DNA of 28,636 bases, taken from positions 15,037 through 43,672 of the forward strand of contig KN805475.1 in the NCBI GenBank assembly GCA_000818945.1, given 5' to 3'. Each line of letters begins with the position of its first letter. The first letter of the stretch is position 1. Of this stretch, positions 11,001 through 18,869 are shown one piece after another. Under the pieces are notes generated by a model. That model saw only the letters and a list, made by a program, of their open reading frames with translations, ran no database searches and had not been told where the DNA came from. Made by a program: the position numbers and the translations under genes. Source of the stretch: Schizochytrium sp. CCTCC M209059. Lineage: Eukaryota; Sar; Bigyra; Thraustochytrida; Thraustochytriidae.

Positions 11001-11985
11001 TGGGCAAGAGACGAAAATATCTTCGCTTCCATGACTTACTCCCACCGTGAAGGCCGCCGCGTTTGGTAAGAAAACCTGCTTTTAAAGCCAAGTTTGCGCC
11101 CACGGATGGGGACTTGCTTTCTAGGGCGTCTGCCAGGGCAGCCTGCGTCTCCTCCTCCTCATCATCGTCGGAACCTCGCATATGCGCGGCATCGGGATCT
11201 TCATCAGAGTCTGGCCGCTTTTGCAGGCGCAACCAGCCGCGTCGCATCGGTTTGCGTACCATGTCGACGACAGCATCGATCCGCGACCGCTTGTCGACCA
11301 TCACGTCGAACTCGTCGTGTGCCTCGTGACGTGCGTGCGTGCTCGTCTCTGGCCCGGAAGCTTCAAAGGTGTCTTCTTGAGCGCGCCATGGCTGGGTGCC
11401 GCCCAAGACAGCCTCTTCATCGATGTCCAAAAACGCGCACGCCAGCGCGCAAACGTCTCCATCCACCTCGGCCAACGCCAAGACATCCTGCAGGTACTCC
11501 TTGAGTCGCTTTCGCCGCGCGCTCAGGATCGTTGCCGCCGCGCTCGACTCAAAGTACCGTCGCCGGGGCAGGGGGCGCAAAAAGGGGCGATAGTTTGTCC
11601 CCTTGGCCTCGAGGACGCGCGTTACGAGCTTGTGGAGGCTCGTAAAGTGATCTGTGCGCCGACGCACCATCCATCGTCCCTGTGTCGCGGGCGCCAGTCC
11701 CTGGACCTGCACGACCATGCAGTACTGCACAAAGCTCGTGTTCGTCTTTGGGTCATACGCCATTTGCGTCAGCGGGATGGCGAACCTGAACTTGAGGCTT
11801 CCCAGCCTCGCGCTCGCAAAGTCGACCTGGGCTCCCGCCAGCATGCGCGTATCTTCGCCGCGCCTTTTCGCGGTCGCGGGCTGGCCCTGGCCTCCTGCCG
11901 CCGCGCGCGTCGGGTCCTCGCCGCTGCCGCGCCTTTTCGCGCCAGCCCCGGACCGCGTCGCATCTCCCTCGTCCGCGCTCTCCAT
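8023..11985 (-). CDS. PX-PH-TKL protein kinase with armadillo-like C-terminus
   Basis: A 1320-residue predicted signalling kinase. The ATG at 11985 (G at -3, G at +4) is the first in frame; the frame runs further upstream only through a TTG. PX-like domain 62-190 (phosphoinositide binding). PH domain 301-406 (GFLTKRGG start, conserved Trp in the last helix, DAWMRAIQ). TKL kinase from about 570: glycine loop GEGAAG 576-581, VAVK Lys596, αC Glu614, HRDLKSMN 690-697, DFG 710-712, APE 740-742. All catalytic residues are present, so it should be active. A roughly 160-residue acidic insert (about 800-960) separates the αG region from the last lobe helices (CLSRDPRSRP 986-995). The 1020-1290 region is helical and armadillo-like, and a short coiled coil (ELREENLKMKQELASLRRKL) ends the protein. 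It probably acts at endosomal or plasma membranes; the substrate is unknown. It is divergent with the ArfGAP gene. Confidence 0.93.
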   Translation of the reverse strand: MESADEGDATRSGAGAKRRGSGEDPTRAAAGGQGQPATAKRRGEDTRMLAGAQVDFASARLGSLKFRFAIPLTQMAYDPKTNTSFVQYCMVVQVQGLAPATQGRWMVRRRTDHFTSLHKLVTRVLEAKGTNYRPFLRPLPRRRYFESSAAATILSARRKRLKEYLQDVLALAEVDGDVCALACAFLDIDEEAVLGGTQPWRAQEDTFEASGPETSTHARHEAHDEFDVMVDKRSRIDAVVDMVRKPMRRGWLRLQKRPDSDEDPDAAHMRGSDDDEEEETQAALADALESKSPSVGANLALKAGFLTKRGGLHGGSKSWKRRYFRLLPMGLSYYSASTMTLLGVVRVGDAFTRVVSMNAEQTRLVRVPSNQFGFLVSTEDRELVLCANSCQERDAWMRAIQSAVAAYESGSGTAEGADLACEEAEDDWYGSRSQTPFLGAGTGHGGSCSRENSMMGPIASGLEQVASQERDVVDMSVNVDNDGDYIGEQEAGPAADGPTAATQVQANVDEGEKEAKRRLRRHHSSSASSIKYDPFDASRDKGKIRREEDSFNAPDLQRKDAWEVDWAQLDLQKKVGEGAAGQVFRGSLWGSEVAVKKMHCNELTPGMLRSLRKEVTILSQLRHPCVVLYIGACTQLPNVCIITEWCSRGSLFDVLHSSSLLLDTKRRLDLALQVAKGMSYLHGRPKEIIHRDLKSMNVLVTQAWQAKVADFGLTIVRRKSDIENEDGGHFGIQGTPQWMAPEVMEGNRYNGKVDVYSFGIVLTEIFTRKMPFADRYKRFDFVDAVLEGATPTIPVWASDTTCLDEFEEGDDEKFDEDNQDIDAAKPAQRTASQRHRQLRRRSLLFSEANATLRSQSLPTVHDVRPASLETVGNGTADSESALGDDIEQPMRMNEDGLKTDQRNEEEEEMEEDGLEDQEDHREQVGTMTAQRVLVMRKRGGAMARSSWESEDEDARQRLGAADIPLTVGTSNEARGPANIQRLTLKCLSRDPRSRPNFEEIVRRLSLLAENSSDELLEHFDLPRVHEMLEVGSLFDVSLAAREVTKIAHHVHTRSPFLLSGDERDMADDADEFSSLSSMKTGTAKVLLLTWVCPLVVRLVDRLTRETDFILTRGGERVQVHIPERILAELASAIYNLLQVCRGDEGVTMQAANVLADQGPLPVLARLFMFADAAQEFDHIDVQPSAYDQEAEIQHIVKNRNPDFGSLMHAGLVLAYLGLAAHETRVADAVARAVSAQMHSLDEASHLASRARSRCQSVGIMIGTGGLISFEAVRGGPALPSIPQIGPSVQELREENLKMKQELASLRRKLELLTTSENSVK

Positions 11986-12489
11986 CCCGGCCTCCCTCCC
12001 TCGCGCGGCCTCTCCGCGCGCGCGTCGCGGGTCTGCGCGCTCGGCCGCCCGCGCTGCGGAACTGGCCCCTCCTTTCTTTGCCTCTCCCTTCGCTTGCGAC
12101 GGCGAGGATAGTACCGTCAAGCCAAAGGGCGTCCGGAACTGAAGTATACTTTGCCCCACTTGCAGGCAAGTCGGCAATCCCAGTGCGCGGCAGACAGAAG
12201 GAAGGAAGCCTCACCGGCCAGGTCGCGCGTCTTTATAGTACCACTCCTAGCCTCCGGGTACTACTACTGCACTGTCTGCGAAGGCGACCGAGGCGTTGTG
12301 CAAATTGCAGATCGAGCGAGCGAGCGAGCGAGCGCGAGCGTGGCTTCGCCTGGCCACCTCGGCGCGGCGCGCGAGCGAGCGAGCGAGCGTGGAGGCGGAG
12401 GCGGCGGACGAGGCGGCGGGCCTCGCCTGGAGGGCGGCTCCGGGGGAGCAAAGGGGTTAGGAAGAACGCCGTGCGCGGGAGCCTAGAAA
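11986..12489. promoter_or_regulatory. Divergent intergenic region, kinase/ArfGAP
   Basis: A 504-bp region between two divergent starts, presumably holding both promoters and 5' UTRs. It contains a TATA-like CTTTATAG at 12231-12238 and two GAGC/GCGA simple repeats (about 12313-12334 and 12371-12389). The assignment is positional; no transcription start can be read. Confidence 0.5.
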
Positions 12490-13665
12490 ATGGGCGGCAA
12501 CGAAGCGGAAACGCTGCTCAACAAGCTGCGCAAGCTGGGCGCGAACCGCGAGTGCGTGAACTGCAAAGCGCAGAGCAGGCTCGGGTTCGGAGCCATCTGC
12601 GTCAAGTATGGGACCTTCATCTGCAATTATTGCAAGTCGTCGCATCAGGCGTACTCGCATCGCGTCAAGTCCGCGACCATGTCCACCTGGACCATGCCTG
12701 AAGTTGAGGCCTTGCGCAAGCGCAACGGCGGCGGTAACGAGTGTGCACGTGCCATATGGTATGCAAAGTGGACGCCCAAGGACGAGGAACGCTACATGCC
12801 CCGCGAAGGCGATAAAATCGATCGATGGAAGGAGCTCATTGTCATGGTCTACGAGGAGAAGCGTTGGTACGATCCGCACGCGGAGCTTCCTTCCACGTCG
12901 TCGGCCTCCAAGACGGCCCAGACGAGCGTCGCAGAGCCAGCTTCAATGGGACAGACGGCCAGTCTCTTCGATGCCCTCACAATCAAAGCCACGCCCGCGT
13001 CGCAACCCGCCGCAACGAACGCGGCGGCGGCGTCTGCTGCCGCTGCCGCTGCTGACGAAATCGATCTCTTTGGCGGAGGCACTTTCGACGCGCCAGCAAC
13101 AGCAACAGCAACGACGACATCGGCGGCAGACGTGACAGACTTATTTGCTGATTTTGACACCCCAAGCGTCGCCGTCGCGCCCGCCAGCAGCAACGGCAAT
13201 AGCAGCAATAGCATTAGTGCAGCTGGCGGGTTTTCCTTTATTTCGCCCTCTCCGGCGCCCGCACCTCAACTGGCACCGACCCTTTCTTTTCAGTCGAGCA
13301 TGGCGGCAGACGATCCTTTTGCAGTACTTCATCAGCCCGCACCAAGCATGCAGTACCAACAGCCCCAGCAAGTTACTCCTCCTACTGCCTGGCCGCAACA
13401 ACAGCAACAGCTACAGTCACAGCAGCCGCAGCAATCACAACCACCGCAGCAGCAGTTTCACCAGCAAGTGCCCATGGCTCAAGTCGGGTGGCAGACAACC
13501 CCGAGTGACGACCCGTTTGCAAGCTTGCACGCACCACGAAACGCCGTAGCGCCAATGCCCCGAGCACCAATGCCGCAGGTCCCTAGCAGCATGCCTGCTA
13601 TGGGCATCGCGCAGACGGCTCGCCCCGCAGCGGACCCCAATGATCCTTTTGCTGGGCTCTTTTAG
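12490..13665 (+). CDS. AGFG/AGD14-type ArfGAP-domain protein with DPF motifs
   Basis: 391 residues; ATG in strong context (A at -3, G at +4). The N-terminal ArfGAP zinc finger has Cys22, Cys25, Cys45 and Cys48 as ligands, with 19 residues between the CxxC pairs instead of the usual 16. The following HRVKSATMSTWT and EEKRWY segments match the AGFG (HRB) and plant AGD14/15 subfamily rather than classical ArfGAP1. The arginine finger that normally follows the second CxxC is Gln53 (CAG at 12646-12648), so GAP catalysis is doubtful. The tail is Ala/Gln/Pro-rich and disordered, with three spaced DPFA motifs (ADDPFA, SDDPFA and NDPFAGLF at the C-terminus), plausible AP-2 or EH-type adaptor contacts. 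Likely role: vesicle-coat adaptor in endocytic trafficking; the role is inferred from family and motifs. Confidence 0.9.
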   Translation: MGGNEAETLLNKLRKLGANRECVNCKAQSRLGFGAICVKYGTFICNYCKSSHQAYSHRVKSATMSTWTMPEVEALRKRNGGGNECARAIWYAKWTPKDEERYMPREGDKIDRWKELIVMVYEEKRWYDPHAELPSTSSASKTAQTSVAEPASMGQTASLFDALTIKATPASQPAATNAAAASAAAAAADEIDLFGGGTFDAPATATATTTSAADVTDLFADFDTPSVAVAPASSNGNSSNSISAAGGFSFISPSPAPAPQLAPTLSFQSSMAADDPFAVLHQPAPSMQYQQPQQVTPPTAWPQQQQQLQSQQPQQSQPPQQQFHQQVPMAQVGWQTTPSDDPFASLHAPRNAVAPMPRAPMPQVPSSMPAMGIAQTARPAADPNDPFAGLF

Positions 13666-14026
13666 GATACGTTTTCTTCTCCCATTCAAGGAGCAAAACA
13701 GTCCTAGCGAAGTGTGACTTCTGCTCGATCCGAGTCCCCCATCATCCTCTACAGTTTTCATATCATTATTGTAAGCTTCCACCTCGGACCTCGTTTTTTC
13801 CTCTTACATCATGCCTTGTCAAGAATGTAAAGAGGCCTTCGTCCGGGCACGCGCGCCACTTTTTGATTTGTCTACAGTCGTTCGTGCCACGACATTCATT
13901 ATCACATGGAAAGATTACGTCACGTTACCGAGCCGCTCATAGTCCCAGTCGCACGCCATGCTGCCTGCTGGCTGGCAGTACTCTCTTGCGCGCCAAAAGC
14001 ACGTGCAGACCGCGTACATTTCTAGT
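13666..14026. other. Convergent 3' region, ArfGAP/COQ10
   Basis: A 361-bp region between the stops of two convergent genes, presumably both 3' UTRs. No AATAAA, hairpin terminator or extra open frame with support is seen. Confidence 0.5.
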
Positions 14027-14614
14027 CTACACGGCCGTCTCTCGCTCCTTGGAAAGCCTCGCAAGCTCACGAATGCGCCCGGCAAATGCCTGAAAAACGC
14101 GGTCCTGGATCCTGTCGGCAAACATATCAAAGAGAAACGCCGAGCTTGACGAGGTAAAGGCGACCTTGAGCTCGACATCCACCAGGGTTCGATGCGGCTT
14201 CGTTTCCTCAAAGTGCCAGAGATACTCGATGCGTTTGGCAAACTTGGTGTCCGTCGCCACCGAGAGGACCATCTCGGGTGATTTCCAGGAAATCTCGTAC
14301 TGCATGCGCTCCTGAAACAGCTTGTGCGCAAAGACCACCTCGGCGCGCATTTGCTGGTTTCCAAAACTCGTCATGGACGCCTCCGTGCAGTACGGTAGGA
14401 ATTCTGGATACTTGACCACGTCCACCACCACCTTGAAGACGTCCAGGCGGTCAAAGGGCAGCTCTCGCTGCACCGTCACGGTTCGCAGAGCCTCGCCATA
14501 GCTCCTGAAGCGCCCCGGGCTCGCGCCGGGCTGTCCAACGCCGCAGCCGCTGTGCGCGAGCACCCTCTTGCGCGAAGACCCCAGGCCCCGCGCCCCCGCG
14601 CGTGCTGCCAGCAT
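14027..14614 (-). CDS. COQ10: COQ10-like START-domain coenzyme Q-binding protein
   Basis: 195 residues, ATG at 14614 with A at -3. Residues 1-40 are rich in Arg, Ala, Gly and Ser and lack acids, as in a mitochondrial presequence. Residues about 43-185 match the COQ10/polyketide-cyclase (START-like) family: V-x2-V-x-Y-x2-F-x-P (VVDVVKYPEFLPYC, 64-76), the LSVATDTKFAKRIEYLWHF strand pair, and the final helix with RVFQAFAGRIREL. COQ10 proteins bind ubiquinone in the inner mitochondrial membrane and support its synthesis and delivery to the respiratory chain. The length is normal for the family and the core looks intact. The gene is convergent with the ArfGAP gene and divergent from the propeller gene at 14912. 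Confidence 0.93.
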   Translation of the reverse strand: MLAARAGARGLGSSRKRVLAHSGCGVGQPGASPGRFRSYGEALRTVTVQRELPFDRLDVFKVVVDVVKYPEFLPYCTEASMTSFGNQQMRAEVVFAHKLFQERMQYEISWKSPEMVLSVATDTKFAKRIEYLWHFEETKPHRTLVDVELKVAFTSSSSAFLFDMFADRIQDRVFQAFAGRIRELARLSKERETAV

Positions 14615-14911
14615 TTTCCCGCGCAGACCGCTGGCCGTGCGCCCTGGTTCTCGCCGCCGGACGCTCGGTCGATGCTCGTGCGAGTCCGAGGTTTGGCTCT
14701 CTTGGACGATCGATCAATCTTCTTCAGGGTACGTAAAAGAAAAAAGAAAAAAAAAGGGGGGGCAAATGGAGCTCTTTTGGTCCCCTTGTGCGGTGTCACT
14801 GTGATGCAAAAGACGAACCGTTCGCCCACGGGTCAACTCGCAACCGCTATCCCGAGGCAACAGCTCTCGTTGGCACGAAGCTAACGAGCGACAGCGCTGC
14901 GAGAATCGAGA
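14615..14911. promoter_or_regulatory. Short divergent promoter region, COQ10/propeller gene
   Basis: 297 bp between divergent ATGs. It includes a purine block of A-runs followed by a G7 run at about 14737-14762. Both promoters must lie here or overlap the genes; no specific site is recognisable. Confidence 0.45.
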
Positions 14912-17143
14912 ATGGCTGGCAAACCAGATGCAACTCACAGTCCGAACGGCGGAGACGCGGCAGCTGAGGCATTGTCCGCGACGGTCCTGGCGGTTGTCCT
15001 CGACAGCGACCATGTGCAGACCTTTGACGCCGACTTTGTCTCCAAGACCTGGGACGTGCACCAAGAGACAGAAAAGCTTGGAACGCCCATCGATGTCGAC
15101 GCCTCGGCGCAAAGTGTCCGACGCAGCGCTCACGAAAAGGTCGTGTGCGCAACGCTGGCACCGCTTCCCACTTTTTCTTCTCCAAAGGAACACGTGAAGC
15201 GACATGACAGCATCGCCGTCGTATCGCTCGACTCGGGTGAGCTCGTGGCATGCGCTATGCATCGCACTCCTCACACCGAGGCGCACAGTTTTCGCGCGGC
15301 AGACCGTGAAGTCTTTCAATCGCGCAGACGCTTGCCGTACTGCGCCGAGTCCCTGAGCATCAGTTGCGATGGCGAACTTTGTGTGGTTGCTTTTGGAGAA
15401 AACAACCTCGACGATCCGAGCGCGGCTGCAATGATCGTTGCCCTCGTAAAACAGAGAATACCGGGCGGAGACGAAAATGACTGGCAGCTCTATTTGCAAG
15501 TAACCCGACACCTCAGCGCATCATTTGTGACCGCCGTTCCTGGGACGCTCTTGTGCAGCAAACATGATCCGCGAGATGTGCTATGTGCCTGGTCCAAAAA
15601 ACCCGGAAGCATGCAAGCTGGCGTACTCAAGCTTGCGCACTCTGAATTTGTGCAGCAGGTGGATGGATCAATGGAAACACGCAAGGCGACACATTTTTCA
15701 CGAGGGTGTTGGACACCACAGGGAGATGCAGTCGTCTTTGTCGGCGAGACGCATCACCTCTTCCTTTTCGCGCCGTCTTGGATCCGTAAACGTTATCGTT
15801 GGCATCAAGTCAAAAGCCCCCATGCTGTCGACTTTTTGCAATGGACAGACGACGCCCTTGTCCTCGCGGTAGGAGCTGTCCAAGAGGGCGTCGTCACCTT
15901 GCTCGATCGTGCGCTACAGCCGCTTATGCGCACACGTATTGACTTTCCGCCGCACATTCTCGTCCCATCCCAAGTGTTCTCATGCGCGTGGCTAGGCTCC
16001 ACCGCGGAAAACGCTTCCCGCTGTCATCGTTTGGCCATCATCCTCGATGACGGGCATCCGTTGTGCGTCACTTTTGACGACCCAAATGTTCTTTGTCCCG
16101 ACGCGTGGCGATCCATATTGCGGCTCCACTTGAGCCAAGCACTGCAAGAACCTCTACCTGCGGAGCGACTGCGTTTTGCGACACAATTCGCGTCGTGGCT
16201 CGGTCATCCCCTCGAGCGCCGTTTGCGCGCGCTCCTGCTTGTCTCGCGCGAAGCTGGCAAACTTGCGCAGTGCGAGCTCATCATCTCCCAACAAGACCAA
16301 ATGCATGCATGCTTGCTTGACACACTCGCTGCTCTTGCCTCGGATGTGGCACTACTCACCGAAGCCCGTCTGCGGAAACGCTGGGTACGCCTTCTCGAGG
16401 CTGCCCAGCGACGCTACATTTCGGATCGTCTACGCCTTGGTCAGCTTGAGCGCGCCTGCCAATTTGCGCACGGCATTGCCTCAGCGCCGGTGCAAGGTCA
16501 ATCGACGGCTCTTGGCGCACAGCTCTTTAATACCATTGCTGCGTGGTCGGCAAGTATGGCCCAGGCCGATACGATTGGTCGCGCGGCGCGTGCCTCAGCG
16601 TGTCGCCTTCGGGATTCGCATAATCAAGATATGTCCTTGCGACTCGATACAAGCTCTCTTTTTTCTGCTTCTGATACATCATCGAACGTGTCCAAGGATG
16701 AGTTGAACGACGGCGACGAACAAGATATCGAGTTTGCTGTACAAATGCCTCGACAGGTGCCTCCAATTGCACAGCGATGGGCCGACGAAATGGACCTTCT
16801 CTGGCGGGAATGGAGACGCGCCGAGGCGATGCGTACCGCGGCGGCAGCAAGTCCACAAAGCATCGATTTCAGTGGAGATGAAGCCCTTGACTTTGACAGC
16901 GTCTCGAGTGAGGAAAATGCCACGACAACGGCAAGGTCTCGATCGCTCATCAACGCTCGGGGCTTGCTCACAGCAGAGGATGCAATGCGATTAGGACTTT
17001 GGCTCGAATGCCGCGGCAAGCTCGCACAGGCACGTAGTGTGTATCGGCTTCATAGTCTTGAACACATGAATTTAAGGCTCAAGCAAGTTCGGAAAGCTAC
17101 GGAAAGGCGGCCATCCAGCCGGGAACTCTCCCAGGGCATCTGA
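14912..17143 (+). CDS. Beta-propeller plus helical-repeat protein, possibly Fritz/WDPCP-like
   Basis: 743 residues from ATG 14912 (G at -3, G at +4). No catalytic motif is seen. The first ~390 residues read as propeller strands without canonical WD dipeptides (VVSLDSGELVACAM, GDAVVFVGETHHLFLF, ALVLAVGAVQEGVVTLLDRA). The rest is alpha-helical, with an acidic Ser-rich insertion near 560-600 and a final TPR-like helix pair (GLWLECRGKLAQARSVYRLH). Order and length resemble Fritz/WDPCP, a planar-polarity and ciliogenesis protein of the CPLANE complex: an AVGAVQEG-x6-DRAL-x-PL stretch, then a Trp strand and a DDGHPL-x-V-x-F strand, then a helical part with GQLERACQFA. This is my reading from memory of the family and is weak at residue level. 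A coat, IFT-like or other propeller-solenoid protein is the alternative. The gene itself is secure; the name is not. Confidence 0.8.
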   Translation: MAGKPDATHSPNGGDAAAEALSATVLAVVLDSDHVQTFDADFVSKTWDVHQETEKLGTPIDVDASAQSVRRSAHEKVVCATLAPLPTFSSPKEHVKRHDSIAVVSLDSGELVACAMHRTPHTEAHSFRAADREVFQSRRRLPYCAESLSISCDGELCVVAFGENNLDDPSAAAMIVALVKQRIPGGDENDWQLYLQVTRHLSASFVTAVPGTLLCSKHDPRDVLCAWSKKPGSMQAGVLKLAHSEFVQQVDGSMETRKATHFSRGCWTPQGDAVVFVGETHHLFLFAPSWIRKRYRWHQVKSPHAVDFLQWTDDALVLAVGAVQEGVVTLLDRALQPLMRTRIDFPPHILVPSQVFSCAWLGSTAENASRCHRLAIILDDGHPLCVTFDDPNVLCPDAWRSILRLHLSQALQEPLPAERLRFATQFASWLGHPLERRLRALLLVSREAGKLAQCELIISQQDQMHACLLDTLAALASDVALLTEARLRKRWVRLLEAAQRRYISDRLRLGQLERACQFAHGIASAPVQGQSTALGAQLFNTIAAWSASMAQADTIGRAARASACRLRDSHNQDMSLRLDTSSLFSASDTSSNVSKDELNDGDEQDIEFAVQMPRQVPPIAQRWADEMDLLWREWRRAEAMRTAAAASPQSIDFSGDEALDFDSVSSEENATTTARSRSLINARGLLTAEDAMRLGLWLECRGKLAQARSVYRLHSLEHMNLRLKQVRKATERRPSSRELSQGI

Positions 17144-17897
17144 GGATCAAAGTTTTGGCGTCTTGTCTCGGCACTTGATTTTAGTAGCAAAGCATGCGTC
17201 GCGCAGCTTAGTCCTAACGTCTCAAAAGGGAAAATCTGCTCCTGGAAAACAAAAAAAGGAAACGATCTCGCAAGGTAGGCCTACGATTCAGGAGGGGGTT
17301 TTCTCTGTCTCGCGCGCCCCGCGCGCGCACATGTTTGATCGGATCTTTGCAAAGATGGAATGCAAGCGTCTCGGTTTGGGTACTTGACGTTAAAGGCCCA
17401 GTTCAGGGAGCAAGAGAGCAAGAGTATACAGCTGGTGAGAAACGCGCTATCTCTCTATTCGCGAGCGTTGTTCCGAGTAAATCACTTTCTCAAGCTCTCA
17501 GGGCTCATAGAGCACTCGCAACTCTGGACATGGACATGTAAAATAAAGCAAAAACAAAATCAGCTGAGCTCAAGTGAAACGGTAAATAAGACAACGTTCA
17601 ACTCGACTTGGCAGGTGTGCCGCACTTCCGAGACTACGTCGTGCTTATAAAGTCATCAGGTTGCCATGATTGTGTAATCGAGACTCTCGGTAATGATCTT
17701 GTACATGCAAATAAAACAAAAAAAGAAATGTAGTCTCGCCTGCTGAGCCCGAGTTGTTCGCAAAGAAGACAAGACAAGACAAGATAAACCTTGACTTGAC
17801 CTAACCCAATTTGACTTGACGCGAGAACTTGGCAGGTGTACCCCTCACTTCTTGGAAAGTGTCATTCTCTCGTCATGTGAACAGGTTGATCATTGTT
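17144..17897. other. Convergent 3' region with simple repeats
   Basis: 754 bp between two convergent stops. AATAAA occurs at about 17540 and 17710 on the plus strand, plausible polyadenylation signals for the propeller gene. It also holds a perfect 10-bp palindrome GTAGGCCTAC (17275-17284), a CG-rich block near 17311-17328 and an AAGAC pentamer run at about 17766-17785. Short frames here show no domain. Confidence 0.5.
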
Positions 17898-18869
17898 CTA
17901 TCGCGGTTTGGCCGCGCTCTCAACATTGATCTTGCATCCTTTGAACTCAGTCCCATTAAAGAACTCGGGAGCGCTTTGGGCGGCATTGGGATCCTCGTAG
18001 CCAACTACCGCATCGCCCTTGGGCTTGCCCTGATCGTCCGTGTAAATGGTGATCTTGTACGGCCATTGGTCAGGATATCCTCTCTTTTGCTTTTTCCTTG
18101 CAATCACGCCAAGTCCGCCAAAATGATCTGCAAGTTCCTGCTCCGTGGTGTCGCTGGGAAGGCCGGAAATGTAGATGCGAGTATTGTCGTCGGTTGGATC
18201 CCGCACTTCCTGGCTTCCAGCACCCGGTCGTCGCACGGCATGAGGTTCACGGTCGTCGCCACCACGTCGGTCGCCATGGCGGTCGCGCCCACCGTACCTG
18301 TCATCATGCCTGTCGCGACCGCCATGTCTGTCATCGTGCCTGTCGCGTCCACCGTGCCGATCACGATCACGATCGCCTCGCGCATCGTCGTACCGGTCCC
18401 TGTGCTGGCCCCGATCTCGGTCACGATCTCCGTAGCGCGAATCACCGCCGTAGCGCGAATCACCGCCGTAGCGCGAATCACCGCCGTAGCGATCGCGATC
18501 TCCACCAAAACGATCGCGGTCACGATCTCGGTCGCGATCCCTATCGCCTCCTCGACGGTCGCCGCGTTGGTCTCGCGGTGCTCCTGCGCCAGCAGACCCG
18601 CCGCCCGATCCTCCTCCTTTTTCAGAAAACTGAACACGAATGCTCCGACCATCGAGCTGGTACATGTCGAGAGCGTCGAGTGCGCGCGCGGCGTCCGCGC
18701 TGTCCCTGTACGTGACAAACGCGAAGCCTCGCGAGCGGTCCGGCTGGTCGCGCTCCATAATGACCTTGCACTCCACCATATCCCCGTACTTTCCAAAGAC
18801 CTCGGCCAGCCGCGCGTCCCGCACCGAGTACGGAAGCGACCGCACCATCAGCTTGGCGTTCCCGCTCAT
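17898..18869 (-). CDS. RNA-binding protein, RRM - RD/RG-rich repeats - FET-type RRM
   Basis: 323 residues from ATG 18869 (A at -3). The frame continues upstream to 18986, but that stretch reads through a C18 run and GCTCT repeats, so the internal ATG right before RRM1 is preferred. RRM1 is 5-83, with RNP2 LMVRSL and RNP1 RGFAFVTY. Residues 84-225 are Gly/Arg/Asp-rich and disordered, with RDRDRD runs, RYGGDS repeats and RHDDRHGG repeats. RRM2 (231-318) begins RIYISGLP, has YTDDQGKPKGDAVVGYEDP in place of a classic RNP1, and ends FKGCKINVE. This resembles the FUS/TAF15/Cabeza (FET) RRM. Expected roles are nuclear RNA binding, splicing or transcription coupling, and possibly condensate formation. 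The gene is divergent from the GNAT gene. Confidence 0.92.
   Translation of the reverse strand: MSGNAKLMVRSLPYSVRDARLAEVFGKYGDMVECKVIMERDQPDRSRGFAFVTYRDSADAARALDALDMYQLDGRSIRVQFSEKGGGSGGGSAGAGAPRDQRGDRRGGDRDRDRDRDRDRFGGDRDRYGGDSRYGGDSRYGGDSRYGDRDRDRGQHRDRYDDARGDRDRDRHGGRDRHDDRHGGRDRHDDRYGGRDRHGDRRGGDDREPHAVRRPGAGSQEVRDPTDDNTRIYISGLPSDTTEQELADHFGGLGVIARKKQKRGYPDQWPYKITIYTDDQGKPKGDAVVGYEDPNAAQSAPEFFNGTEFKGCKINVESAAKPR
18433..18486 (-). repeat. Three tandem 18-bp repeats in the RRM gene
   Basis: Three consecutive identical copies of the plus-strand unit GTAGCGCGAATCACCGCC encode the SRYGGD hexapeptide repeat on the minus strand. Perfect DNA identity suggests recent slippage expansion within the disordered linker. 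Confidence 0.9.

Noticed and set aside
11182..12111. 309-codon plus-strand frame opposite the kinase N-terminus
   Set aside because: GC-driven antisense shadow of the PX-PH region; the minus strand has clear domains and the plus frame none.
11986..12177. N-terminal extension of the kinase frame
   Set aside because: It begins at TTG, is Ala/Arg-rich low complexity, and a well-placed ATG exists at 11985.
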